A stretch of DNA of 64,000 nucleotides from Paracholeplasma manati (GTDB lineage: Bacteria; Bacillota_I; Bacilli_A; Acholeplasmatales; UBA5453), in assembly GCF_025742995.1 (NCBI RefSeq), contig NZ_JAOVQM010000005.1, positions 23,172-87,171 on the forward strand, read 5' to 3'. The notes beneath the pieces are model-generated. The model did not search any database and was not told the DNA's origin. It saw only the letters and a program-made list of their open reading frames with translations. The translations under genes and the position numbers were made by a program. Shown here one piece after another: positions 18,004 to 27,660 of this stretch (the stretch's first letter is position 1; each line of letters starts with the position of its first letter).

Positions 18004-18903
18004 TTAGAGTCGTTTCAGTGATTCACGGATGTTTCCGTTGTGATCCATTAAAATCTCTTTAATCTTGTCTTTATCTTCGATTTTTGACATGATTGAAAAT
18101 ATCGCGAACTTCACGGAATCGTATTTCATTAAATGAGCAACTGCTGTATCCTTATTGCATCCAGTGACATCCATAACAATGGATGTGGCACGTGATACCA
18201 ATTTATCATTGGACATTTGCACGTCAACCATGAGGTTTTCATACACCTTACCGATTTTAACCATGGAAGCTGTTGTAATCATATTCATGATGAGTTTTTG
18301 AGCTGTGCCTGATTTCATTCTTGTTGAACCCGTCAATGGTTCTGCCCCAGTGATGGCTTCAATCGGATGCTTGGCTGTCGCTGCGATCACTGAATTGGAG
18401 GATGTGGTGATACAAGCGGTTTGACAACCGAGTTCGTTGGCATATTCCACTGCCCCTACAGCGTATGGGGTTCTGCCACTCGCGGTGACACCAATGACCA
18501 CATCGTTGGCTTTAAGCTTCTTACGTTTTAAGTCTTTAATCGCTGCTTTTTTGGAATCTTCGACTTTTTCAATTGGGAACCTCAAAGCTTTGTTTCCACC
18601 AGCGATGATGCCGATAACCATATCTTTAGACACACCAAAGGTTGGTGGACATTCTGAGGCATCTAGGACACCTAAGCGGCCCGATGTGCCGGCACCGACA
18701 TAGATGAGGCGTCCACCTTTTTGGAAAGCTTGTGTGACGACATCGACCACGTTGGATATTTGTCCTAGCGCTTTTTCAACGGCGATAGGCACCAATTTGT
18801 CTTCATTGTTAATCATCGTCAAGATTTCTTGAGTGGATACCAAATCGATGTTTCGAGTGTTTTCATTACGTTTTTCAGTACTAATTTTTCCAATGTCTAC
18901 CAT
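18004..18903 (-). CDS. murQ: N-acetylmuramic acid 6-phosphate etherase
   Basis: The 299-residue cytoplasmic enzyme splits MurNAc-6-P into GlcNAc-6-P and D-lactate, the committed step of murein sugar catabolism. The SIS fold carries the diagnostic stretches YVGAGTSGRLGVLDASECPP (about residues 70-89) and GAEPLTGSTRMKSGTAQK (about 190-207). Its length is normal. It is the last gene of the 32-kb minus-strand locus and lies 5 bases after the sugar kinase. Its products feed nagA-nagB (57652-59506) and possibly the lactate dehydrogenase complex (50355-53742). Confidence 0.97.
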   Translation of the reverse strand: MVDIGKISTEKRNENTRNIDLVSTQEILTMINNEDKLVPIAVEKALGQISNVVDVVTQAFQKGGRLIYVGAGTSGRLGVLDASECPPTFGVSKDMVIGIIAGGNKALRFPIEKVEDSKKAAIKDLKRKKLKANDVVIGVTASGRTPYAVGAVEYANELGCQTACITTSSNSVIAATAKHPIEAITGAEPLTGSTRMKSGTAQKLIMNMITTASMVKIGKVYENLMVDVQMSNDKLVSRATSIVMDVTGCNKDTAVAHLMKYDSVKFAIFSIMSKIEDKDKIKEILMDHNGNIRESLKRL

Positions 18904-18908
18904 AGTTT

Positions 18909-19820
18909 TTACCCCTTTGTAAAGTGTTTTATCGCGAGATGGTAAGCCCCTTTGACAGGTTCAACTGGGACTTCTTCGATGTCAAAAGACGGCATTCTGT
19001 CTTTGAGATACGCGATCATGGATGTTTTGACGGCTGGTGCTTGAAGGACAAATGATCCTCTTGGCGCTACCTTCACACGGTGTGGATGGATGAATCGCTT
19101 GTAGGCGTTATAAATCTGTTCACCTAACATTTCCCCTTCTTTTTGATATAAAGAGAGGGTGAGTTCATCCCCTGTTCTCGCGAGTTCTCCCATTTTCGGC
19201 GATAAACCAGCGATTTCACTTTTGTTTTTGTTGTAGATGTAAGCGATGATGTCCGCTTCGCTTTGTCCTTTGATTTCTTTTAACAACAACTTAGATAAAG
19301 GACTAAATCCCAGGTTGTGTTCACTTTCATAGATGAGATTTTTAAATGCGCTGATGACCACGTGATAGGCACTACCTTCATCCCCTAGGAGGTGTCCATA
19401 ACCCCCAATGGTGTTGATGGCTTCCTCTTTTAAGGTAATCACAGCACTGCCTGTACCACCAATCGCCATAATGACCGCTTGATCGGGTTCTTTTTCAACC
19501 GAATACAAACCAATCATCGCGTCGGTATCTAACCTGACTTTTGCGTGAAATCGTTGTTCAAGGGACGCTTCGACCCCTTTGTCTTTCATTTTGGTTGCAC
19601 CAGCGATACCCAATTGAATCCATAATTCGTATTCGACTACTGGGATTTTTGAAACGAGTGTTTGAATGGTTTGTTCGATGTTTTTCAATGCTTCTGTTTC
19701 ATCGATTGAAAAGTTCGAAAAACCACCCAAAGCCCGAGCGATTTCTCGCCCTTCAAAGTCATACAATACTGCGAGGGTTTTGGTGCCACCACCATCGATG
19801 CCGATGATCCATTTATCCAT
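18909..19820 (-). CDS. BadF/BadG-family amino-sugar kinase (MurK-like)
   Basis: The 303-residue ASKHA kinase has phosphate-1 motif IGIDGGGTKTLAVLYD at the N-terminus, IMAIGGTGSAVI (about residue 130) and GDEGSAY (about 155). In this family MurK of Clostridium acetobutylicum phosphorylates MurNAc and GlcNAc at O6. Its position between NagZ and MurQ fits that job: supplying MurNAc-6-P to MurQ and GlcNAc-6-P to NagA. It overlaps the end of nagZ by 8 bases, which implies coupling. Another ASKHA sugar specificity cannot be excluded. Confidence 0.85.
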   Translation of the reverse strand: MDKWIIGIDGGGTKTLAVLYDFEGREIARALGGFSNFSIDETEALKNIEQTIQTLVSKIPVVEYELWIQLGIAGATKMKDKGVEASLEQRFHAKVRLDTDAMIGLYSVEKEPDQAVIMAIGGTGSAVITLKEEAINTIGGYGHLLGDEGSAYHVVISAFKNLIYESEHNLGFSPLSKLLLKEIKGQSEADIIAYIYNKNKSEIAGLSPKMGELARTGDELTLSLYQKEGEMLGEQIYNAYKRFIHPHRVKVAPRGSFVLQAPAVKTSMIAYLKDRMPSFDIEEVPVEPVKGAYHLAIKHFTKG

Positions 19821-21381
19821 GTATTGGTAACCTCCCTTTCAGTGTGAGTTGACCTTTTAGATACTCAATGAGGATGGTCATTGAGTTGGGTGTATATTCA
19901 TACAAGCATACATAATTTTTAATGTTGGGATTAAAATGCAAGTCATAAGGATTTCTCATGGAAACCACATAGACTTCTTTTGATAGGGCTTGAAGTTGAT
20001 CAATTAATGCGAGTTGTTGTTGATAGATGTTGCCATTGTAGGTTGTAACGACGATTTGATCATATCCTTTGGCTTTTTTAACCACATCTTGAATGACTTC
20101 ATCACTTGGATTGACAGGCATCAAGTATCGTCCGATATCTGGTAAACTCGCTTTGATTTGTTTGGTGATCAAGTAATTCCCTTCGGTATCATCGGCCCCA
20201 GAAGTCACTTGAGGTGATACCCCAATAAAGAGCGTTTTACCTTTAGGTTGATAGATGTCACCTTTAACCAAAGTAGCTGCCCTTCTGACGGTTTCAAGGG
20301 CGTAAGCTTTATGCATTTCGTTGACGACCACAGACTCAATACCTAGGTAGGTTTGATTGATGATGTGTGTATTTATCAAGGTTTTATATTTAAGCACTCG
20401 AGATACACGTTCATCTAATACTGACATGGGTAATTCATTCGTTAAAACCGCTTGTTTGAATCGTTCAAAGGCTTGGATTTGGTATTCATAGGAATGACAA
20501 ATGCACACCAGATTCGCGCCAGCTTGAACTGCCATGAGTGACGCTTCTACGGTGCCGTAAGCATCTTGAACTGCCTTCATTTCCATGCCATCTGTAACGA
20601 TGAGACCTTCAAATCCCAAATCATTTCTCAAGAATTCCGTTAAACACTTTTTAGATAAAGTGGCCGGTAATCCCTGTTCACTAAATACAGGAAAGTCGAT
20701 GTGTGATGTCATTAAGGCGTGAATGCCTTTTTGAATGGCATTTCTAAATGGCACCAATTCAATGGCTTCCAATCGATCCAAATCGTAGTCCACTTTTGGT
20801 AAAGCGAGGTGTGAATCCAAATGGGTATCACCATGACCCGGAAAATGCTTCCCGGTTGAAAGGATTTTGGTTTGTTGTCCTTTGAAAAAAGCCTCTGAGA
20901 ATTGTGATACTTTATGTGGGTCATCGGAGAAACTACGTACCCCAATGACGGGATTTTTAGGGTTGTTGTTGACATCTAAGATTGGCGCAAGGTTCATATT
21001 GATGCCTAATGCATCCAATTCTTCTGCCATATACGTACCATTTTTTAAGGCATATTCAACATCATCTGTCGCGGCGATGGTCATCGCCCCAGGGAAGAAG
21101 GTTGCGCCATTGAATATGCGTGTGACCATACCACCTTCTTGGTCAATGCTAATGAACATCGGGACACGTAAATGTTTTGTCGCTTCCAATTGAAGCGATT
21201 GATTCAATTGGAAGAGTTGTTCTGGCGAGATACAATTTCTCGCAAACAAGATTACATTACCTAACTTATATTTGACGATCATCTCTTTAGTGACTTCATC
21301 GAGGTGGTCTTTTTGGATGCCAAACATAAATAATTGGCCAATTTTCTCTTCCAAACTCAATTTGTTAATATCATACGTCAT
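19813..21381 (-). CDS. nagZ: beta-N-acetylglucosaminidase, GH3
   Basis: The 522-residue GH3 enzyme releases terminal GlcNAc from GlcNAc-MurNAc fragments. The NagZ loop KHFPGHGDTHLDSH (about residues 178-191) holds the catalytic His-Asp pair of this subfamily, and the nucleophile region is GLIVTDGMEMKAV (about 265). A second C-terminal domain (about 340-522) is present as in Bacillus NagZ. Unlike that secreted enzyme it has no signal peptide (it starts MTYDINKLSLEEKIGQ), so it should act in the cytoplasm on imported disaccharides. It overlaps namZ by 11 bases and the kinase gene by 8. Confidence 0.95.
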   Translation of the reverse strand: MTYDINKLSLEEKIGQLFMFGIQKDHLDEVTKEMIVKYKLGNVILFARNCISPEQLFQLNQSLQLEATKHLRVPMFISIDQEGGMVTRIFNGATFFPGAMTIAATDDVEYALKNGTYMAEELDALGINMNLAPILDVNNNPKNPVIGVRSFSDDPHKVSQFSEAFFKGQQTKILSTGKHFPGHGDTHLDSHLALPKVDYDLDRLEAIELVPFRNAIQKGIHALMTSHIDFPVFSEQGLPATLSKKCLTEFLRNDLGFEGLIVTDGMEMKAVQDAYGTVEASLMAVQAGANLVCICHSYEYQIQAFERFKQAVLTNELPMSVLDERVSRVLKYKTLINTHIINQTYLGIESVVVNEMHKAYALETVRRAATLVKGDIYQPKGKTLFIGVSPQVTSGADDTEGNYLITKQIKASLPDIGRYLMPVNPSDEVIQDVVKKAKGYDQIVVTTYNGNIYQQQLALIDQLQALSKEVYVVSMRNPYDLHFNPNIKNYVCLYEYTPNSMTILIEYLKGQLTLKGRLPIHG

Positions 21382-22513
21382 AGAGATGATACCTTTCTTT
21401 CATAGTCATAAATCGTTTAGAATCTGCCTCCATTTTGGTCAATAAATCTGCCAAACTGAGGCGGTTTTTTTCAATGATATCAGTACCCATCAACAAGTTA
21501 AAAAACAAATTTTGACTGGTTTTAGGGGGTTGAATGAATTGAAATTCAGGGTGTAGTTGACGAATTATATGAATCAAAATAACCCCGGTTTTAACTGGTT
21601 CGAATGCATGTACATCCTGAACGAACATTTCTAAGCCTTCACACAACACATTGGCGTGTTTGGAGAAGACTGGGGTAAAATAATGTTTTCTGAATTGAAC
21701 CCCTGGTAAATCATAAGCTTTTAATGCTTCAATGGTCAATTTACTGTTGAACCAAGGTGCGCCGAATATTTGGAACGGTTTGGTTGTACCTCTACCTTCG
21801 GAGAGATTGGTCCCTTCAAAATAACACGTTGCCATATAAGCATAGATGGTATCGATGGTTGGGATATTGGGGGATGGTAACACAAACGGTAACCCGGTAT
21901 CTTTAAAATTCATCGAACGACGGTATCCGCTCATTGGAATCACGGTCAAATCGGCGTGAATACCTTCGGTTTCATTAAAGAAGTTAGCCAACTCACCTAT
22001 GGTTAGACCATAGCGTTGAGGTATCGAGTAGTACCCTACAAAACTTCTAAAGTTTAAATCCAACAAGTTGCCTTCGACTGCTACCCCACCTAGCGGGTTA
22101 GGACGGTCGAATACGACCATTTTCTTTTGATAAAGTTTGCAGGCTTCCAATGCGAAAGCCATGGTATAGATAAATGTATAAAAGCGTGCCCCGACATCTT
22201 GGATGTCAAAACACAAGACATCGATGTCCGCCATCATTTCAGCGGTTGGTTTTCTCGTTTCACCATAAAGTGAATACACCATCGCGTTGGTTTCAGGGTC
22301 GACATAGGGGTCTAATTTCACCCCTGCTTGAACATTACCTCTAACCCCGTGTTCGGGCGAAAATAACGAAACCAAAGTGCCTATTTCATGGAGAATCTCA
22401 ATGGTCGATTTAAAGTTAGCATCCACACCAGTCGGGTTGGTAATTAAGCCTATGCGTTTACCTTCGAACAAGGATTTATATTCATGAATACGTTCAATTC
22501 CCAATTTAATCAT
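21371..22513 (-). CDS. namZ: exo-beta-N-acetylmuramidase, GH171 (DUF1343)
   Basis: The 380-residue protein belongs to DUF1343, whose Bacillus subtilis member NamZ removes MurNAc from the non-reducing end of peptide-free murein chains. Conserved stretches are RIGLITNPTGVD (about residues 20-31), LFSPEHGVRG (about 52) and CFDIQDVGARFYTF (about 100-113), then LSEGRGTTKPF (about 238). B. subtilis NamZ is secreted; this one has no signal peptide. Acting in turn with the neighbouring NagZ, it would trim GlcNAc/MurNAc oligomers to single sugars inside the cell. Overlaps of 8 and 11 bases bind it to its neighbours. Confidence 0.93.
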   Translation of the reverse strand: MIKLGIERIHEYKSLFEGKRIGLITNPTGVDANFKSTIEILHEIGTLVSLFSPEHGVRGNVQAGVKLDPYVDPETNAMVYSLYGETRKPTAEMMADIDVLCFDIQDVGARFYTFIYTMAFALEACKLYQKKMVVFDRPNPLGGVAVEGNLLDLNFRSFVGYYSIPQRYGLTIGELANFFNETEGIHADLTVIPMSGYRRSMNFKDTGLPFVLPSPNIPTIDTIYAYMATCYFEGTNLSEGRGTTKPFQIFGAPWFNSKLTIEALKAYDLPGVQFRKHYFTPVFSKHANVLCEGLEMFVQDVHAFEPVKTGVILIHIIRQLHPEFQFIQPPKTSQNLFFNLLMGTDIIEKNRLSLADLLTKMEADSKRFMTMKERYHLYDV

Positions 22514-23144
22514 TGAACTTCATCTCCTTCACATCATCGACCACACGATCAGTGATGATCGCCATGACCATTAACCAGCCACTCACACCAAATAAAACGA
22601 AGATCATCGATGTGAATGAGGTGAGTAATAACAATAACAATACTGCGGGTGTCAATAACATGAACATGGTTCTTAGGATATATTTTCCTGCAATATAAAA
22701 TGATAATTTGATAGAAGCTTTCATACCTAAGTCTGGTTTAAAATAGGCAATCGGTAATAAATATAGTGATACAGCCAGCATCATCACTACAAAAAATAAC
22801 GTGATGTAGTAGCCTGCTTGATAGAAAAGATTGGGTGCATCCTCGATGAGATCAACATAATAAGTCATATTGAGATACCCGATGGAGATAATCATACCGA
22901 TTAAAATCCCCAATAAAATCTTGTAAAAAGTACGGTGTTTCAAATGATTAAAGTATGTTCTGAACAACCCTTTTTCCTGTTTCTTCCAAAGGTCTCTTAA
23001 AGTGTTATATCCTGTGGATAAACCTAAAAAGAGCGTAATGACAGGTAATATGGTGATGATCACCAATGTATTGATGATTACCAAACGCAAAATCCAGTCA
23101 CTGATTTGATTAATTTTTTGGAAAAAGGGTTTTTCAATGAACAT
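22506..23144 (-). CDS. YesL-type (DUF624) membrane protein
   Basis: The 212-residue protein has five or six membrane helices and the DUF624 pattern LPVITLFLGLSTGYNTLRDLWK (helix 1-2 region, about residues 33-54). YesL-type proteins are found beside CUT1 carbohydrate permeases in Firmicutes, as here, and are thought to assist them; the mechanism is unknown. It overlaps namZ by 8 bases and follows the permease by 8 bases. Confidence 0.8.
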   Translation of the reverse strand: MFIEKPFFQKINQISDWILRLVIINTLVIITILPVITLFLGLSTGYNTLRDLWKKQEKGLFRTYFNHLKHRTFYKILLGILIGMIISIGYLNMTYYVDLIEDAPNLFYQAGYYITLFFVVMMLAVSLYLLPIAYFKPDLGMKASIKLSFYIAGKYILRTMFMLLTPAVLLLLLLTSFTSMIFVLFGVSGWLMVMAIITDRVVDDVKEMKFND

Positions 23145-23152
23145 ATAATCTC

Positions 23153-24163
23153 CTAACCGACAATACCGGTTCTTTCAATCGATTCAACAAATTGTTTTTG
23201 AACAAATAAATACATAATGAGCAGTGGTAACATCATGAGTAACGCCGCAACGTTGCTGATGAGAGCTAAGAAGAGTGGGTTTTCCCAAACATCTTGACCA
23301 ACCAAATCCAGACCACCCGTGTAGAACAATTGTGCATACATGTTTTCTGCAGCATTGAGAAGACGCATGGTTAAGATTGGAAAATCTGCTGTGGATACTT
23401 CAAAGATTTTCACATAATAGGCATCATTCCACGCCCATACAAACGAGAATAGACCAACGGTAACCATCGCACCTCTGGCGTTTGGCAACATAACATTAAA
23501 GAATATTCTAAAGACACCAGCACCATCAATCTGTGCGGATTCTTCCAATTCCTTTGGCAATCCCGCAAAGAATTGTCTAAAGATAAAAATGAAGATACCA
23601 GAACGAATCCCCATACCAAAGAGGTTCATCAAATAGATAGAGGTTTGCTTCCCAATCAATTGAAGGTCTCTAAAGTAGAGAAATTGTGATAATGATAAAG
23701 CTTGTGGCGGGATGACAATGGTTAAGATGACCAAAATGAATAGGGTATTGGTAACTTTGTTCTTAAGTCTTGAAAAAGCATACCCTGCCAACGCGGTAGA
23801 GAATAACTGTAACACCATTGAAATGAATGAGATGGTCGCTGTATTGATCAGTGCATCCTTATAATCCAACACCAATACCGCGAGTTCTAGGTTTTTTAAT
23901 GACCAAATCTCAGGTATCCAAATAACCGCTGGATTATTGACATCTTCTGGTGCTCTTAGGGCTTGTAGGATTTGTTGGATGGTTGGGAACAAAATAACGA
24001 AGCACAACCCAATCAAAAATACATAACGGAAGAATGACCCAAAGAATGCTTGGAAATCTCTTTTTCTTTTCGCATTCAACTTTTGTGTGAAATAGGTATT
24101 TTTAATGTCTGTTTTCTTCTTCTCGATGAATGCTTTAATGGTTTGGAAGAGATTAGTTTTCAT
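23153..24163 (-). CDS. carbohydrate ABC transporter permease, MalG type (set 1)
   Basis: The 336-residue CUT1 inner-membrane subunit has six helices and the EAA loop EESAQIDGAGVFRIFFNVML (about residues 210-229) that docks the ATPase. An in-frame ATG at 24184 lies further up, but GGAGG is 8 bases before the ATG at 24163, so this start is used; it overlaps its partner gene by 11 bases. The N-terminus has an unusually long basic cytoplasmic segment (about 45 residues with many K/R) before the first helix. The substrate is inferred from context to be a murein-derived saccharide. Confidence 0.9.
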   Translation of the reverse strand: MKTNLFQTIKAFIEKKKTDIKNTYFTQKLNAKRKRDFQAFFGSFFRYVFLIGLCFVILFPTIQQILQALRAPEDVNNPAVIWIPEIWSLKNLELAVLVLDYKDALINTATISFISMVLQLFSTALAGYAFSRLKNKVTNTLFILVILTIVIPPQALSLSQFLYFRDLQLIGKQTSIYLMNLFGMGIRSGIFIFIFRQFFAGLPKELEESAQIDGAGVFRIFFNVMLPNARGAMVTVGLFSFVWAWNDAYYVKIFEVSTADFPILTMRLLNAAENMYAQLFYTGGLDLVGQDVWENPLFLALISNVAALLMMLPLLIMYLFVQKQFVESIERTGIVG

Positions 24164-25082
24164 AATGAGAACCTCCAATACCAAAGATTTTAGCTAATAA
24201 GAAGATGATGAGTAGAATCACCAAAATCGATCCCACATACATCCATGACATCGCTGAGGAAAGTCCCCATTGTTGGCTATTGAGTTCATCTGAAATAATG
24301 CCTGAAACCGATGAAGTCAAGAACGTATCGACCAGTGCATATACTGTAACGGTAAGGATGTGAGGGGACACGTTTGGTAACGTGATCAACCAGAACATTT
24401 CATAGGCTGTCGCGCCTTCGATTTTCGCTGCTTCATACAAATGTTTTGGTACAGATTGAATGGATGCTAAAAACAGAAGGATTGGCACCCCTGCCAACGC
24501 CAAGATGTCGTAGATACGACCAATCAATCCACTGATAAATCCAACAATCATTTGATCTAAACCGGTTTGAACCAAGAAATGCTCTAAATCAAACAGCTGA
24601 CCAATGTTTTGTTGTTCAAGGATTTGTGTGATGATATCTCCGCCACCGAGTGCTGTCGCGACCGCGGCTGAGTTTAAAATCACTGGGATAAAGAATATCG
24701 CTCGCACCACAGCTCTACCGCGGAATTTCGCATTGAGCATGACTGCGATGAATAGACTGAAGATCAATAGCACCGGTAAGTTGATGACCACGTCCGTGAC
24801 GGTATTGATCAATTCAACTTTAAAGCTACTAACCGTAGTTACGTGGGTATTCCACGCAAATAAGTAATTACCAAACCCGACAAATTCAAGCACAATTTCA
24901 CCCACACGTGGGGTCAACTTGAAGAATGAATACATGAAGGATTGGATGAGCGGCATACCAAATAAGAATACAATCCCTAACAACCATGGCAACAAGAATA
25001 TAAACGACCACAATTGTTTTTGTTTTTGATACTTATTGATATTTTTCGTGTTTACACCGATATTTTTTTGTACTTGTTGCAT
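24153..25082 (-). CDS. carbohydrate ABC transporter permease, MalF type (set 1)
   Basis: The 309-residue protein is the MalF-like partner of the next gene. It has a basic N-terminus, six helices and the EAA loop YEAAKIEGATAYEMFWLITL (about residues 218-237). The segment between the second and third helices is larger than usual and contains GGGDIITQILEQQNIGQLF, probably an extracellular loop. It starts one base after the stop of the DUF5696 gene. Confidence 0.9.
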   Translation of the reverse strand: MQQVQKNIGVNTKNINKYQKQKQLWSFIFLLPWLLGIVFLFGMPLIQSFMYSFFKLTPRVGEIVLEFVGFGNYLFAWNTHVTTVSSFKVELINTVTDVVINLPVLLIFSLFIAVMLNAKFRGRAVVRAIFFIPVILNSAAVATALGGGDIITQILEQQNIGQLFDLEHFLVQTGLDQMIVGFISGLIGRIYDILALAGVPILLFLASIQSVPKHLYEAAKIEGATAYEMFWLITLPNVSPHILTVTVYALVDTFLTSSVSGIISDELNSQQWGLSSAMSWMYVGSILVILLIIFLLAKIFGIGGSHYEN

Positions 25083-25083
25083 C

Positions 25084-27648
25084 TTAATTACCCCCTACCA
25101 CTTTATAATTCATGGCGAAGACGACTTGTCCTAGGTAATTATAAGGCGTCAAGTTGTAGTTAATCACGACTTCTAATCCATGTGAATACGTAACTTTATA
25201 CACGTTATTCGCAATAATTTCATGTTGAACCAAACGGCCTTGGTGGATACCAATGGCATCGAGTTCTACTTTTTGTGTCTGCATCAAATCCAACCAGTTT
25301 TTGTAGTAGGTCGAGTTGTACTGATTGTATTCGGTGTTGAGTAATTCCCTCGAATCGTCATAGGTGAGGGTATACTTTAAATTCGACCCAGTTTCAATGG
25401 CTTTCAAGAAATTATACTCAATGCTTCTGGTTGAGATGATATTGATAGAATCCCCTGCATAATCTACAAGGCCTGATAATGCCAATTGAAGGAGGGGAAT
25501 TTGTTCATCTATGATGGCGTATAATGTGGTATCTGTTGGCAAATCTGTGATGTATTTCGCATAAGGTATCGCGAAACCCATCGGGTTACGTAACATCAGT
25601 TGTTTGTTGGATTCCGCTAAAATCGCTTGTTGTAAACGTAAGGCATCCTGTTTAAATAGGATGTTTGATTTGTCATAAGAACCGGTTAAATATTGACCTA
25701 ACATGGATAAATCGATATAGTCATGTTTGAAATCCTTGACCATTTTATCGTAAATCGCTTGATAATACGCTGGGTTAATGATGTAATCCGCATCGCTATG
25801 TGGATACATCGTTTCAGAATAAGGTAATCCTGTTGGGTAATGATATTCGTATAAATACGCATTGTTGCCTGTGATTCTCTTTGCTGAGTAGGTGTATTGG
25901 TCAGAGAAACGACGATACCCATTGACCGTCATCAATTTCACCGATGCATACACGTCAATATGATCGGTTTCTAGCGTATTCACCATACGCTTAAACCCTT
26001 GTTCATTGCCCAAAACACGTTCGACATCCATCTTGGTTTCAATGGATTGTGAAAGACCACCATTGAATACACCGGAATAAATCACATTGATGTCATCGAT
26101 GTTCAACGCTTGCATCTCATCAATGATTTTCAGTGCTTGTTTGAAAGTGGTAAGTGAGCGTGTGGTATGATACGGGATACCTAAGAAGAATTCTTTTTTA
26201 TCGTAAGCACCTAAAAACTCTGTGGTGATGACGGTTTGTGTGGTTTGATCATTTAAACTTAATCCATAAGTATCGATCAAGTAATTTCGATAGCTCTCAG
26301 CTACCCCCACATAATTATTATTCGCGCCAGTGAGAAACTCGTACTGAACCACAAAATCGGTTCTGACAATCGGTTTTGTCCATAGTGTGATTCCGTGTGG
26401 TACCGATGGGGTACCTAACGTGATGGCTTCAGATTCTCTAAGGTTAAATGATATGAATACATTGTTGTAAGAGTCAATACGCCCAGAGACATCGGCGTTG
26501 ATGGTTGCCATAGCATCCCCTTCAGTGATGATACCTGCAAATCCACCGACTTCTTTGATCATACCAAAGACTGGGATGGTGATGTCTTGTTGTTGTTCTC
26601 TCATCTTAAATGGTAGTAAAGCCAAATCTTGACCATAAAGGCGTTTGCGATAAGGGTTTTGATAATACTTACCATTGTTAAAGTTCATGATGGCTCCTGC
26701 ACCATCCGGTAAGACGATGTAACCTTCGGTTGGGACGCCAGCGATTTCCGCGATGGCTGTACCGAACATTGGGTATAAGGAAATACTTGAAATACGAGAC
26801 CCACCAAATTCTTGTAAGGTATTTCGCATGATGGCAGTTTGAATACCTTTATCTGTGAGTTTCACTTCTACACCAATCTGAAAGCGGATTTTTTCATAAT
26901 CCACGGTATAGCCATAACCAAAGTTTTCCTCAATGGCTTGTTCACGGGTATAACCCAACTTACCATAGAATATGTCGTATAAACGGTTGATGACTAAACG
27001 GCTCATGGTTTCATAACGAGCAATCTCGTATAGACCCGTGACTTCATCAAATTTGGTATAGGCGATTTGTTCTAAAATGGCTCGGTCTTCTAAGGTTTCC
27101 ATGATTTCTTTTGGTAAAAATTTAGGAAAGAATAGGTAATCGACTTCTAAGTCTTCTAACATATACAAGACTTGGAAACCATCGTTGAGATACTTGATTT
27201 TATAGGTGCGTTCTCCAGCTGCAGAGAGTCTGCTTTCTGGATGACTGATGGAAAATTTATAGTTGTTGATGGTCGTTAATGATCCATTCGCATCCACATA
27301 TTGAACTTCTAAGGTTGCTTTTTGTTTTTCAATCGCGGTAGGGGTAATTTTACCAGATTCGGCTTCCCATGGGTCTGGGATGGTTGGGTTCGATTGCCAT
27401 ACTTCACCATTGCGTTTATCTACCACTTTGAAATACGTATTGGTTTCGTCCAAATACAGTTCAAAATTCGTATTTGATACTACCAATTTGTTGTTATCAC
27501 TGAGTTCACTACCTGCCACAAATCCTGTTTCATCAAATGGAATGAGTTCAGGGAATTGTAAGTCTGCAGCCTTTAATTTAAATGCCAATTGATAGGTTGT
27601 GATGCCTAAGATGATGACTAGGATGCCAATCCATATTTTTAATTTCAT
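25084..27648 (-). CDS. DUF5696-type membrane-anchored surface protein of ABC sugar loci
   Basis: The 854-residue protein has one N-terminal membrane helix (about residues 4-25) and a long extracellular part. The region about 45-330 is beta-rich (FELYLDETNTYFKVVDKRNGEVWQSN), and about 460-800 looks like a glycosidase-type barrel, with DDINVIYSGVFNGG, HDYIDLSMLGQYL and DYAGDSINIIST. Proteins of this kind lie between CUT1 permease genes in Paenibacillus-like genomes and are annotated DUF5696. No catalytic activity is proven. A role in binding or processing the glycan at the mouth of the transporter fits the place in the operon. Recognition is from memory of the family, not from a search. Confidence 0.65.
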   Translation of the reverse strand: MKLKIWIGILVIILGITTYQLAFKLKAADLQFPELIPFDETGFVAGSELSDNNKLVVSNTNFELYLDETNTYFKVVDKRNGEVWQSNPTIPDPWEAESGKITPTAIEKQKATLEVQYVDANGSLTTINNYKFSISHPESRLSAAGERTYKIKYLNDGFQVLYMLEDLEVDYLFFPKFLPKEIMETLEDRAILEQIAYTKFDEVTGLYEIARYETMSRLVINRLYDIFYGKLGYTREQAIEENFGYGYTVDYEKIRFQIGVEVKLTDKGIQTAIMRNTLQEFGGSRISSISLYPMFGTAIAEIAGVPTEGYIVLPDGAGAIMNFNNGKYYQNPYRKRLYGQDLALLPFKMREQQQDITIPVFGMIKEVGGFAGIITEGDAMATINADVSGRIDSYNNVFISFNLRESEAITLGTPSVPHGITLWTKPIVRTDFVVQYEFLTGANNNYVGVAESYRNYLIDTYGLSLNDQTTQTVITTEFLGAYDKKEFFLGIPYHTTRSLTTFKQALKIIDEMQALNIDDINVIYSGVFNGGLSQSIETKMDVERVLGNEQGFKRMVNTLETDHIDVYASVKLMTVNGYRRFSDQYTYSAKRITGNNAYLYEYHYPTGLPYSETMYPHSDADYIINPAYYQAIYDKMVKDFKHDYIDLSMLGQYLTGSYDKSNILFKQDALRLQQAILAESNKQLMLRNPMGFAIPYAKYITDLPTDTTLYAIIDEQIPLLQLALSGLVDYAGDSINIISTRSIEYNFLKAIETGSNLKYTLTYDDSRELLNTEYNQYNSTYYKNWLDLMQTQKVELDAIGIHQGRLVQHEIIANNVYKVTYSHGLEVVINYNLTPYNYLGQVVFAMNYKVVGGN

Positions 27649-27660
27649 AGTGATTGCCTC

